Part shown: positions 48,109-60,150 of the stretch, piece after piece | Numbering within the stretch: position 1 is the first letter of the stretch | Layout of the letters: each line of letters starts with the position of its first letter | Source: Circinella umbellata | Lineage: Eukaryota > Mucoromycota > Mucoromycetes > Mucorales > Lichtheimiaceae | Assembly: GCA_025093555.1 (NCBI GenBank) | Contig: JAIWNF010000076.1 | Span: 1-64,000, forward strand | Direction: 5' to 3' | Length of the DNA stretch: 64,000 nucleotides | Notes under the pieces: model-generated | Database searches by the model: none | Told to the model about the DNA's origin: nothing | What the model saw: the letters and a program-made list of their open reading frames with translations, nothing else | Made by a program: the position numbers and the translations under genes

Positions 48109-49395
48109 ATAAATAGCTGTTAAATCGAACAAAAAATAGCACGACAACATTTTTCTTGTACTTGTTTTTATATTATTACTATTAATATTACTACTATTCA
48201 TGCCATATACCAACATTACCAAACACACACAAACTCTCATTCGCACCAACTTCCAAAAAAAAGTGCAATGCACAATTATACAATACACACATCCGCATAT
48301 TAGTACACTTTATAATTTATCAAACGACAACAGCAACAATGCATAATAGTATAACACACAATTCACTTTTTATATTGAACGTGACAAAAAAAAATGTTTA
48401 TTTATAATCCATGATATCAATTGATTCGAGTATTATAATAATATCAACACTATTACTATCATTACTACTATTATTATCATTATTATTTATATAAAGTATT
48501 GTTTTATTTTGTCATTTATTTCCAATGGTTTTAGTTCACGCGATGTATTTTTATTCGCTCTCGATAAAGTCTACTCATCTGCTTATGGCTATTTCTCATA
48601 ACATTGTTTTTAATTTTATTTTTCCAATTTTACCATCATTTCATCCACCTTATCGTCGTTTTTGTATTGGATTGTTGATCGACCGGTGGTTATTAAATGA
48701 TGTGCGTTTTCAAGACATTTTGAATCGTTTGATTGAATTACTAATGTACTATTTTGATAGTCCATAGTTATTATAGAAGATAAAATTCACATTGTAATCT
48801 CGGTTCACGATTATCATATTTTTAGACAAGTTAAACCGTTTTGAGTTATGTTATTTGATGGAGATGATGAAACAAAGCTCCTTTTGAAATCTCAATAACG
48901 TTACATATTTTTTTTCATGAACCATCGAATAGTGTTCTTGCTTCATCTTCAATAATATACATAAAGATAGAGGCTAAAAAAAAGAATCTATGGAGTTACC
49001 CATTACATTGCTTCTTTATATATGCATTATAGAATATTATTGCAATGATGTCATAGAAAAAGTATTCGTCATAATACCTTTTACAATAGCACGAAAAAGA
49101 CCCACTAACATCAGAATTTTTCCTTTTCAAAATGTTCAAAAACAGTAGAAAATAAAAGTACAGATAATTTCTAAACCAAATTAATTCAATGCCAATACAA
49201 CCATTTTACGTGGACAGACTATGCCACCGATCATAATTGCGTTGAGTGTAACCAATAAATTTGTCCCCCCAGCGACTTTTTCCCTTTTGTTGACCAGCAA
49301 CATGGAAAAGAAAATTGTTACACTGAACTTTGTCTCTATTTGTAACACAAAAATGACAATAATAAAGACTTTTATTTTGTTTTTTACAAACTTCC
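48109..49395. other. Convergent intergenic region after Rho GEF copy B
   Basis: Holds both 3' UTR regions. A plus-strand frame at about 48525-48767 ends in protein-like sequence (RFCIGLLIDRWLLNDVRFQD) but has no partner exons that I could find. A minus-strand frame at about 49206-49390 continues past the RsfS stop in another frame and is not supported. Confidence 0.35.
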
Positions 49396-50319
49396 TCACA
49401 GAGTTTCTTCTTCATTCTTATTGGGTATCCATAAACCTTCCAAATCATAATTTTTGCGAACTTCGGGTGTAAACAAATGTACAACACAACTTCCCAAATC
49501 AATTAATACCCATCCAGATTGATCATCTCTTCCTTCAATATGTGGTGCTTGTAATTCATCTCTTACTGCTGGATTTTCTCGAATAGCTTTGTTGACCTAT
49601 TAAATAATATATATCCCCAAGCAATAAAATAAAATAAAATAAAAGTTAGATTATGTAGCCAATATACTTAATTTGGTTTTAGCATAAAGAAGCCATAATA
49701 TGTAATACTTTACCGATTGTCGGATTTGTTCTGCAACATTTGACAAGAATCGATCTCCTTTATCGCTTTCTGCAATCACCATATAATCAGTCCAGTCACA
49801 TTTTCCTCGTACATCCAGTAGCTTAATATCATCCATTTTGTTTTCTTCTAATAATGCTTGAATATTTTCAGGTGTTATATCACCTGAATCTATTAAACGT
49901 TTTGAAGCTTCTTGCATTGCCCAACGTCCATTTAAATGATCTCCCACTGCCCGTCGTTGCCATAATGGTACGAAATCTGAATCTTGCTCTTCTTCTTCGA
50001 CAAACCATTCCGTATCAACAACTTCTTCGTCTTCTTCAATATTATTTTTTTGCTCTTGTTCAAGTTCAGGGTACAATTCGGGATAATCCTTAGGATCGAT
50101 CGTTTCTAATTCGTCTTGATCTTGATTTGCTTGTTGCTTTGCTTGTTCAGGCGAAGGTGGTTGTGTATGTTGTTGTAATGTAGGAGGTATTGTACTTAAG
50201 CATCGTGGTTGACATGACAGTGGATTAAATCTTTGTTGCTGTAAAGGTAATCTTGTTTCTAAGAAACGTGGCTTTTGTCGGATTATGAGTCTATGCAATG
50301 ACGTTGTAAACTTATGCAT
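49396..50319 (-). CDS. Mitochondrial RsfS/Iojap-family protein (MALSU1 / Atp25 N-terminal type)
   Basis: Two exons: 49714-50319 and 49396-49596, in phase, giving 268 aa. The first 40 residues are Arg/Gln/Leu-rich with few acids ([20 protein letters not shown]), a typical mitochondrial presequence. An acidic Glu/Gln/Asp-rich linker follows. Residues about 150-262 match the ribosomal silencing factor fold: [20 protein letters not shown], then [34 protein letters not shown] and YDLEGLW. Family members bind uL14 of the large ribosomal subunit; MALSU1 acts in mitoribosome assembly, while yeast Atp25 carries such a domain at its N-terminus. With 268 aa this protein lacks the C-terminal half of Atp25. 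A role in mitochondrial large-subunit assembly is inferred. Confidence 0.86.
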
Positions 50320-51122
50320 TTTGTTTTTAATAATAATAATAAATAATACTAACGAAAAATGAAAACGCGAAACATTTTAGGCATAAACTTTTTTTGTCAA
50401 CATGGAAAAAAAAAATATTTTTCAATCGCCGAATAATATAGACGTCAAAGGGCCCCGCTGCTAAATTCGTGGCCCTAATAATAAGTAATCGGGAATATGT
50501 AGTACAAAAGCCAGGCACGGATGACTCTTTCGTTATTTACCCCCCCGAAATAATATTCCCCTTTTCTTCCTAACAGTACTCTGTATTGTTTGTGTGTGCG
50601 TGTGCACATACACTATCCTTAAGTCATCTGATCGTGTCTATCTCACCCACGATCGCCGTGGATAGTGTTGGCGTCCCTTATATTTTCTCTCACGCATGAC
50701 CCATTCTTTTTACAGTAATTCACACTATTTGGAATATTTTCATTTCACACAAGTAGGGGTAGTTCTTTTATTATTATTATTATTATTATTTTATTTCTTG
50801 TGTGGGAAGAAGAAAAAAGAAAAAAAATGTGGAACAAAGGGGATGTTTTTGTGTTAAAAGGGTATTTTATACAAATGACAAGAATATGAGTTAGAAAAGA
50901 TAAAGAAGAAGTCATGAAATAAGAAAGAGATATTATCTACAAAAGTTTGGGATAGATATATGATAAAAGAAATAGAAATAAAAAGTATGAAAGATATGCA
51001 AAATATAATAACACATGATTGGGGATTTTTTTTTTTTTTGAGATTGTAATATTTTTACGCATTTTTTTCTTGTTGTTCGCTATTGTTATTGTTGGTGAAC
51101 GGTTAAAGAAATAGAAGAAAAG
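50320..51122. other. Upstream of the RsfS-like gene and 3' flank of the zinc-finger gene
   Basis: No gene. A more GC-rich patch with GT/TG runs lies near 50590-50680, and a TTA microsatellite at about 50769-50792. Confidence 0.45.
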
Positions 51123-52040
51123 TTAAACATAATTATATGATGAAAATGAAGGGGTTGTTGATGATGATGGTTTTGGTTCAATATAAGCAATATTTGCCAA
51201 ATCTCTCAATGATTCATAAAACAGCGGGGTCTCTCGGAAACGCGCAAACCCCTCCAGCGCCTCGAATTCGTCCAGGGTCAAATGAATTGGGTTGCACAGA
51301 TCGGCTACGGATAAACGTCGTTGTTTCGGTACAACATCCATTTTCTCAATCTTTGGTTGTTCTTGTTGATAATTATGTTGTTGAATTTCTTGAACGACTT
51401 GATCGTGATCATCATCAGCAACATCGTCCCATTGAGGTTGTTCGGGTGAGCCTAATGATATAGGCGACATCAAACCACCTTGACAGGCTTGTTCTGCTTG
51501 ATGTCTTTGACGTTCATGTTGTTCCTGATTTTGTTGTTGAATTTTTTCTTGGTGTTGCTGTTGCTTTCGTTGGTGGCTATTATTAGGATGCTGATTCGTT
51601 CGATGTGTTTGTGTGTGTTGCATCATATTATCCCATCGACTGAACATCCGTGTGCATCCAGGCACAATGCATTGGTATGGTTTCTATTATTATTATTATT
51701 ATAATTGAGTTATTTTTTTAATTAGTAAGAGAAAAATTTTAATAAAATAAAAAAAAAGGTACCAAAAAAAAAGTTTTCAATTTCATTTGCGCAGTAAAAA
51801 AGCACAATCGCGCAGTAATACTACAATGAAATTGATTATGATAATGATACATACCTCTCCAGTATGCTTTCGTGTATGTCGAGCCAAATGTTCACTTCTA
51901 GTAAACACCATATGACAATCGCCAAAACCTTTACACTGAAATAACTTTGGTCTGCTAGATTCGGTGTTAAGATTGTTATTGCTCTTTGGATGATCGCTTA
52001 GATGATTGCTGTTTCTGCGTGATTTTTTTACTGGTGGCAT
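51123..52040 (-). CDS. C2H2 zinc-finger trans-regulator (two fingers, Gln-rich)
   Basis: Two exons: 51855-52040 and 51123-51683, phase 0, giving 248 aa. The intron (172 nt) falls exactly in the linker HTGE|KPY between two fingers: [20 protein letters not shown] with RHTRKH, and [20 protein letters not shown] with HTQTH. The N-terminus is basic ([10 protein letters not shown]). After the fingers comes a long Gln/His-rich segment, then an acidic region and a hydrophobic C-terminal part ([20 protein letters not shown]). The finger pair, especially F-x-R-S-E-H-L-x-R-H then F-S-R-x-D-N-x-x-Q-H, is the arrangement of fungal stress or nutrient regulators such as Com2, Usv1 and Rsv1/2. The target genes cannot be inferred. 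Confidence 0.82.
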
Positions 52041-52231
52041 GATAATTTGGTTTTTGTTTTAAAGGAAAGAAGCAAAAAGAAAAAAAAATTGAGAAAAGAG
52101 AGTTGTTGAAATAGAAAAAAAAAAAGTAGAAGAGAAAGAGAGTTAAAGAAAAAAAAAAGGGGGGGAGTCTCGGCTTTGAACTATTTTGTACAAGTAAAAG
52201 CTTGTTCTGTGGCCAAGTTTTTGCTCCGTCG

Positions 52232-53019
52232 TCATTGTGATGAAAAAAAATTATTTGCACCAGATTCCACAGTGTTCCACACACGTTCATTTGAGTCATC
52301 GGGATTCGTTTTTGCCATCATAACATAGAACAAAGAGCGTACCTTTTTTTTTATGGCGGCGACATTAAACTAAAACACCAAAAGAAAAAACGCGTGTCAT
52401 CGACTATTATGTATAATCTGCCTTTTTTATTTTCTTCCCTCTCTTTTGATTCTATTAAAAAAAAATTTCATACAACTGCTGCGGTGATGAATGAAATCTT
52501 TTTTTCTCTTTTGTATATTATCATCTGATCGCCTCAAAAAGAGAGAGAAAAAAAAAACAAGTTATTGTAATCACCTGTTTGCGGCGTTGTACAGGTCTCT
52601 CATCTAACTTGGTCAGGGCGCACATTTCAGGAACACAACACCATTTTTCAGAGCATAATAGTTCTTTTACACTTTTGGGGTTATGTTCTTATGAACCTTA
52701 ATTGCGCTTATATGCTGATGTGAGCTCATATTTTTTTATTATATATTGACTCTTCTTGATTTAAATAATCAAAAAAAAAAAAAGATTTTATATTTGAAGT
52801 TTTTCTCCAAAAATATAAGGCGGTTGTTCGGTTATTTCGACATAAAAGGGTTATAAACCACATGTTTACTAACCTGGCCCTTTACATTGTTTGCTTCTTC
52901 TTGTGTGGTTTTGACAGCTTTTCGTTTTTGACCTCCGCTTTGGTGAAGACGTGTTCTTGTTGGTGCTTCTAATTTTTCTTGAGTCACACAAACACAGACA
53001 CCACGTATATCTTCTACTG
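52232..53019 (-). CDS. Uncharacterised multi-exon gene with a Cys-rich segment, incomplete model
   Basis: Three coding-like blocks on the minus strand. Block A (52874-53019) reads VEDIRGVCVCVTQEKLEAP and ends KRKAVKTTQEEANNVKGQ before a GTTAGT donor. Block B (52575 to about 52688) reads VKELLCSEKWCCVPEMCALT and KLDERPVQRRKQ before GTGATT. Block C (52232-52369) follows a TTTTAG acceptor in matching phase and ends NTVESGANNFFSSQ. The B-C junction is phase-consistent. The A-B junction is not, so a small exon or another splice site is missing between them. The 5' end is unknown; candidate ATGs lie at about 53290 (MHRSKSYHDCFET) and 53664 (MAEWDDRVRSQTFF). I do not recognise the family. The Cys cluster C-x4-C-C-x3-M-C and basic runs suggest a nuclear protein, which is inference. 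Confidence 0.42.
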
Positions 53020-55430
53020 CTAAAGATAGCTCTTATTGTTTTCAGGGGTATTTATGAAGCTAATTGATATAAAAATGGAATACAATGAAATTCGTAAACT
53101 ATCGAAAGCAATCTATAAAAATATATGTTTATGGTAAGCATATATATGTTTTCTAAGCATCGATCAGATAGTATATATATATGTAATAGTTATTTTTATT
53201 ATTGTCTATACAAAGCTGCCTATTATGTTTACTAATGCATTCCTGGACCGTTTGGTACCTGTTTCAAAACAATCATGATATGATTTACTCCGATGCATGC
53301 TTTTTTTTCGTGTAAACAACAATATTTTTTAGTGTTGGTCTGGATTTTATTATTATTATTTTTAAACTAAAAAAAGTTTAGATACGATCAGAATCAAGTT
53401 ATAATGATGCAATCTATTTTTTTTTCTTGCTTTACATTGAGCAAAAGTATAAATATTATTTATTTTTCTATCACTTTCTTTTTTATTCCATAATAATAAA
53501 GAATCTGATTTTTATAGAAGACCAAGAAAGGAAGATCTAGAATGAAAAAATAGAATTCCTCTTTTCCACCATATTAAAGTTTCCTTTCGTTTCACCGAAC
53601 GTGTGTTTCGATTACAACAACCAAAAAAAGTTTGCGAACGGACTCGATCGTCCCACTCCGCCATGTTTTGTACCTCGGGTCAAGAATAATTTTACCGCCT
53701 CTTTTTTCAAACCTTTTTTTTTTGTCGTATAGTTTTTTTGCGGAGTGGATCATGGGAGTGGCACGGCCCACCAAACTGCCGGGTTTCACCGTTGTTATTT
53801 TTTTTTTCCTTGTTTATATTATCATCAGTGGCATGATATTAATTTAATACTTTCAAAGGGAGACAAAACTTTTTAGTTTTTGTGTCAACAACAGAACAAG
53901 AAATAAAAAGAAAATTGTACCATTAAATAAAATTACAAATATAACGTCATTGTTGACAACACGGGTGAATCTAAACACTAAATGAATATTGACTTTTATA
54001 ATAACGTCATTTATCGTGATTAGATTTTTCAATAACTAACTAAACAAAAGTTCTCTCTCAGTCGCATTCTTTCATACAGGTGAGTGTATACGCTTATGTG
54101 TACTCAAAGCACAAAAAAAAAAATAGCACCAAAACTACTAGTATGAATATATATTCACAATTATGGTTAGACGGAGTGGTGCAGCGATAAAATTAGTTAC
54201 AATCACTAAAATTATCTGTGTCTGCTTGAAAGAATCTCAAGCAATAGTACCCGATGATTCGGATAAAAGATGTTGTTCGAAGATGAATGGTTACGTGGTT
54301 GATATCAAGTAGTAGCTATAGCCGATAGTCATATTTACTTGCTATGAACGAGTGTACTTAAATGGTTAGGAGGAGTAACACGTTCCGAGAATACTATGAT
54401 GTTTGTTTTATAGACAGAGAACTTCCTTGTTTGGTGTTTGTAGTATGTAGAACCAACCAGAGAGGTTGCATGATTATAGCGTTTGACGAGATTTTATCTA
54501 GTTTTTATATCACGCTGCTTTATTAATGGTCATCCGATTTTCATATTTGTATCTTTATTATAACTCTTGCATTATACAAGAAAATAGTAACAGTTTCTTT
54601 TTATACAGCAGAAGAACAAAAATTCAAATTAATCCAAAAGCACTTCTCCTGTGGAACGTGATGCTGACTACCTCTTCATTCTACTATTCTTATTATTAAT
54701 TAATTATTGAATAACGGTGACAAAGTAATAACTAAAATATATTAGTATGGAATTATTATAATTTTATATCCATAGTACTCCCTAGAGTTTAATTAAAGAA
54801 ATGTAATATAAGGTTCCAGGCCCTCTACCATTTCTCTTTATGAATATTAAATAATATATTATGGCACTGTGTAATCGAGACAACATATCCTTGTTATGAT
54901 ATAGTCGCTAAACTTTAATCGAATATCATCAAAAATAGCAATACGCTACCGATCCATCCCCGAGTATATTTTTATGAGATATCATTCCATATTTTTAAAA
55001 ACAAAACACAATTTCCTTAATCGTGAGCACGCATAAATTTGAAAGCTTCGCTGATAGCAACAGTTTACAAGAATAACTGACTACCATATCAACGGGGCGT
55101 GACTCTTTTTTGGTTAGCAACGTCATGGTTTCCATAGTTACCCATTTTACAGATAGATTAACTTAAATACGTTAAGTGGATGAAAGAAACAAATGGCTGA
55201 TTTGAACTATTTGTATAAGCGATTGTCTATTTAATAATATAAAAGTTTGCTAGTAGGGAAAGAGGTAAGTGGGGAAACGCCCAGTTTATAACCTAGTGAC
55301 GTGAATTTTTTTTTCGAAAAATAGACCCAAGCCGCAAAGACTGGAATATACAAATCCAGCACAAAGTTGTCAAACTCCCTTTTGAACCCCAACTCTTACA
55401 ACCCAAAAAGAAAAGGAAAACATATACAGT
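53020..55430. other. Intergenic region left of the uL30m gene
   Basis: May contain the first exon(s) of the preceding minus-strand gene. Otherwise AT-rich with no gene recognised. The segment just before 55431 is a likely promoter/leader. Confidence 0.35.
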
Positions 55431-55715
55431 ATGCATCGGTCATTCAGCACAAGTGCCAGCACTGCAGCCAAATATTATAAAGTCACCTTAACACGTTCCA
55501 CCATTGGTCTTTCTCAAGATTATCGTGCAGCTGCAAAAACACTCGGTCTTTTTCGATTAAACCAATCTACTTACCAACCCGTTAATGCTAGTACAGCGGG
55601 TCTCATTTTAAAGTTGAAGGAAATTGTACGGGTACAAAACGTTGATCAAATTCCGGAAAAATCTGCAGCCAACAAGATGGAACGAGGTTACAAGGTTGTT
55701 GGTCGTATGCTGTAG
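55431..55715 (+). CDS. MRPL33: Mitochondrial large-subunit ribosomal protein uL30m
   Basis: Single-exon gene of 94 aa. The start MHRSFSTSASTAAKYYKVTL combines a short mitochondrial targeting segment with the first strand of the L30 fold. TRSTIGLSQDYRAAAKTLGL and FRLNQSTYQP follow, then LILKLKEIVRVQNVD, matching the conserved bacterial L30 pattern (T-x-x-R-S-x-I-G, L-G-L, K-V-K-E-L-V). In yeast the orthologue is MRPL33. A C-terminal extension of about 20 residues (ANKMERGYKVVGRML) goes beyond the bacterial core. No intron, unlike most genes in the window. Confidence 0.9.
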   Translation: MHRSFSTSASTAAKYYKVTLTRSTIGLSQDYRAAAKTLGLFRLNQSTYQPVNASTAGLILKLKEIVRVQNVDQIPEKSAANKMERGYKVVGRML

Positions 55716-57941
55716 ATTCCATCGGTTGCTATTACTATATTCTGTTTTTTTTTTCATTTCCACGCTTCACATAATTTCTCACCATGTCACTTTGTTTCCT
55801 CCTATCTCTATACATGCTTTCTTGTAAATAATAAAAATAATTACAATATTATTTTTTGACTATATCGCATCATTCGTCCCTCTTCCTTCTTTTCACTAAC
55901 ATAAAAAGAGTATGATACATGATATGGAATACGGTAAATTGCATTTAGAAAAAAGTGTGGGATTAGAACTCGAATTTTATGCTAGGTAAATATGAAGTAC
56001 TAGTGTCATCCGCGAACATATATTTACGGATGATTTACTACATTTTTGTAGATGAACCAGAGGATGATAATACGCTGCTACTGAATCAATCTTCTTAAGA
56101 TAGAGATATGTTATAAAAAGGAGTAGCTTTGAGTACTCACTTGACATTTACAGATAAATCAATAATGTGATATTTAACTAACGGTACCCAAATATATGTA
56201 GAATAGTTGTGGTCGTATATATTTACGATCATACGGGACTATTTTTAATTCATCACAGAGCAATATTTTTTTTCGAACAAGTAATAGATGATCTAATTTA
56301 TTTTGAAAGCACCTATGTTATTATAATTAAATTTTACCATATATTTTGTCTAGTTAATTATTAACTTGCAAGGATGAATTGTTTTCTCCTGTATTTAAAA
56401 GTTCAGTACTTTTGTTTAGTTCTGTAGATATCAGAAAAATGCCTTTATTTATTATCCATTATATAACAATGTGCTTGACTTTATTTTTTATGCATTTTTT
56501 AAAAATAGGACATGCAGAATTGCATTAGTACCTTTTTACACATATATATATACATATATATATTATAACGATATTTCTTATCATCTTCAAACTTTTTTCA
56601 TGCTCTCTACCACTTTAAAATTCATGTTTTAATTGCAAGACTTATAAATGATATTTGTTGACTGTTCCTTGTACTATGGCTGCAAATACTCAGTTTCTTC
56701 GTTACTAACTTCAATTCAAAACTGGTATCAGTCACTAAAGAAGTTAACTATTATCTATCATAATCTTCTAGCTGTGGTGTATATGAGGTGAAGCTTTTTT
56801 AATTATTATTTTTAAAATGTAATATGTTCAATATTGTTGTATAGATTGAAGAGTTATTCAAGTGCCAGAAAACACATTTATTATCTTTGTATAATTATTC
56901 TTCCCATGATAGAAGCTGATCTTCAGCATTAGATCGTGTAACGTGTTCTATACTCAATTGTTAGAAATGCATAAATTATGACATCGACCTTTGTTATTTA
57001 TAACGAGAATAAGATAATAGACATAGTAAGCGAAGAATTGATAGTGATGATATATGTGCATTATTCAGTTAGTTTTTGCGCTGCTTTTTCTTTTTACGTA
57101 CATAAATAAGTCACATATGATAATACAATAACTAGAATACGTTTAACTTTTTGGAAAGTAATAGCAATTACGGTTGTAAAAGTTAAGTTTATTACAATAA
57201 TATGCTGGTCATCATCCCAACGCCAAGATAACCACGACGGGGTATACTTATCAATACGTATGAGGTTCAATATTCCATTCAAGCAACACGCTACCATATA
57301 AGTTGTGACCTGCTCTAGATATGCTACAACTACATTTATAATAGTATAAACTATTATATAGCAAAGAGTATGCATAGATGCAATATACGAATTTCTATTC
57401 CTGAGAGAAAATTGTGCACTTTACGTTGAACACGTTTACCACTGTCTATTTCAAATTCTGCTCAAAGAATATCTCATAATATTGTTGAGATTGGTGACGT
57501 ATTGCATAAACCTCATCCATATACTGATGGTGATAATAGCATCAACGTTGTTGTTACTGCTACTGAATCTACTTGTTACTTGATAATTTCCAAACGTTTC
57601 CAAACCTAGACTTATTAATTAATACATTTTCTTCTTCCATTTCTTTTTTTCTTTTCATACATTACGAAGTATAGGCAATGTAGTGACTAGTAAGTTTACA
57701 AAAGAATTGGAGAATGTACATACAGATTGACACTCAAATAAGGATATGAGTAGACTTGTCCTATTAATGAAACTAAGTTTTTTATTGCTACTTGGTATAT
57801 TTGGCTATATATGTTATGTACAGCCTTAAGAAATAATAGTAAAATAACAATTCAGTACAAATGGATTTATAATTAATTAATAATATTAATACGTAGTGTT
57901 AATATAAAGTTTACATGGTAACATTTTTGAAAGCATCTGCT
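55716..57941. other. AT-rich convergent intergenic region
   Basis: No supported gene over 2.2 kb between the uL30m stop and the F-box gene stop. A 93-codon minus-strand frame at 57094-57375 is hydrophobic and without domain similarity. An alternating TA tract with a CATATATATATA inverted arrangement lies near 56540-56562. Confidence 0.4.
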
Positions 57942-60150
57942 TTAGAATCGTACGGTGACATTAGAAGGAATTACATGTTTGATTTGTGTCTGTGTAACAC
58001 CATGGATGGATATAAGATGAATCAGTGATAAACTTGGGTTACCACTAAGAGCTTGCAAATCCTCTTCCGTTATTTCCGTGTGACCAATGCAAAGCTGTTT
58101 GAGGTGTGGTAACGATGCAGCATCTTGTATAAATGTTTTGACACTTTCCTTCTTCATTTTTCCTTCACTCATACTGATTGTAATATCCGATAAGCTTTGG
58201 ATCTTGGCACATGTTTCCAAAATAGAATCCCTCAATCCAGCACAATCTTTGATACTCAGCGTATCTAATGAAGAAGATTTTGTTGCGTTTGATCCGTAAG
58301 CCTTCAATAGTTCTTCTAACTTTGATGCATTGAAATTACATCGAATAAGACGTATCTCTGTTATTCTTGGCATTGCTGCGATAGCCTTGAATGTATTATC
58401 TGGGATCAAGTTGTGTCGGGAATGACATAGATGTAAACACTGAAGATTTGGTGTTAGTTTCAATAGAGTGTCCAGTTGAAGACATACAGCTAGAGGGATA
58501 TAATCGATTCGAAAAAACTTCAAATTGGTAATAGGATAAGCGGCAAAATGATGGGGAAATTCTATTAATTGCAGTCCAAACATGATTCGTATTTCCAATG
58601 ATTGTAATGTTGTATGATGTTTTTCCAGAGCAGAGATTATGGAAATTGGTGATTCGAGACTGTGACAGGTTAACACTTTTAGTCCACCTGTAGCAGGTGG
58701 TGATGACGGTGGCGATGCTGTTGAATTATTATTGTTATTTTTATTATCAACTTTATCAAATGAAAAATGTTGTTTTCTTACCCACCATGCTCTACCATTG
58801 ACTGAGAGTTCCTCAAGTTTTGGACAATATTTTTCAACAGTGTCATAGATATCGTCGCGACAAACATAGATATAAAGTGAACGAAGATGTGGGGAATGTT
58901 GAAAAAGATTTTGTAGATCACTACTATGGATTCGATCAGTTGTTGATAATTCAATATTTGTGAGTTTGGTTAAATAGGTCAGCGAGAGAGATGTGGTGAT
59001 TGCTTCTGGTACTTTGGTCGTAAACTTGATGGTTGTAAGGTTGCGACAAATCGATAAAATATCCGATAAATGGGGTATATCGTCCGTTCCCTCAAAGTAA
59101 ACATCCAATAGTTCTAATGTATTGGCAATGTTGGTCAAAGCAGAACATAATTGTGCATAATGATTATGTAATTTGTAACTAGGAACTAAATAGAATATAA
59201 AGAAACAAAAAGATTAAGTTATTAAATGAGTGGGGATACTTTTCTTGCTGATAACAAGCTTTATGATATACGTATATACACTGTGACACACATTATACCC
59301 ACTTTTTTTAAATATCCTTCCCCCCTTCCACTTTTTCTTTTTTTTTCTTATTATCCAATTTTTGTATATGCTTACCAGTACGTTTCACCTGTAGTGAATG
59401 AAGATTTGAAAAATCCAGCGTTTTAATCAATTCTGTACAATTCTTTGCTTGTTTCCCTTGTGGTAAACTAAGTTCTTTTACATGGTGTGAGATGGAGGGT
59501 AACAGCTTGTAAGGAGACAATACTCCTTCTCCTGTAAATGAATAGACATCTATCCTTTGCCAAAGTTTTGGATCATTCACAATATATCCCCGCCAACTGG
59601 ATGATACTCGTGTACATTGAGTAATGGTTTCCAAAGGTACAAATTCAATGATTCGAAATACGACGTCACAAGGTACATAAGCAAATACATCCAAACGATG
59701 TGCATATCGCCTTTTGGCTTGCTGTTTTTCATTACATAATGTTTCATACTGTTGGTCATTTGTTGGTACACGTTCCAATCCTCTTTTAAGAACATCAATC
59801 GCCCGTACTTGAAAACCTTGTTCTGCATATCGACGAGCCGTACATAGATATCCAGTCGGATCCATTGGAGCATAAGTCATCATAGCTGTCGTATCTTGAA
59901 GTGCTTTATCATATTGTCCTTTTTGCGCCCAAGCAGCAGCCCTCATTCGGAGCAAATTAATGACGTTATTTAAAAAGTCATGAATGGCAGGCGTGGAAAG
60001 TTCAATCGTTGCATCGTAGTCCGCATTGTCAAGGGCTACTTTTGTCATTCCGACAGCTTGATCAAGTACATTATTATTGTTAGTATCGAATCGTGTTGAT
60101 TCTTGATTGTCAGGTACTTTATGTTTTTTTGATGCACCCGAATTGAACAT
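57942..60150 (-). CDS. TPR-F-box-LRR protein (Pof3/Dia2-like SCF substrate adaptor)
   Basis: Two exons: 59376-60150 and 57942-59185, phase 1 to phase 1, giving 672 aa. Residues about 33-145 are TPR-like helices (DNADYDATIELSTPAIHDFL; RAAAWAQKGQYDKALQDTTA). Residues about 155-202 are an F-box (VFAYVPCDVVFRIIEFVPLE, WRGYIVNDPKLWQRIDVYSF) that should bind Skp1. The remaining 460 residues are leucine-rich repeats of the cysteine-containing F-box type (LRSLYIYVC, LTCHSLESPISI, LQCLHLCHSRHNLIPDNTFK). This TPR, F-box, LRR order is that of fission yeast Pof3 and budding yeast Dia2, SCF adaptors linked to replication-fork and genome stability. Mucoralean fungi carry several such genes, so one-to-one orthology is not claimed. 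Confidence 0.87.

Noticed and set aside
48525..48767. 80-codon plus-strand frame after Rho GEF copy B
   Set aside because: Protein-like at its end, but no homology recognised and no neighbouring exons; left as non-coding for lack of support.
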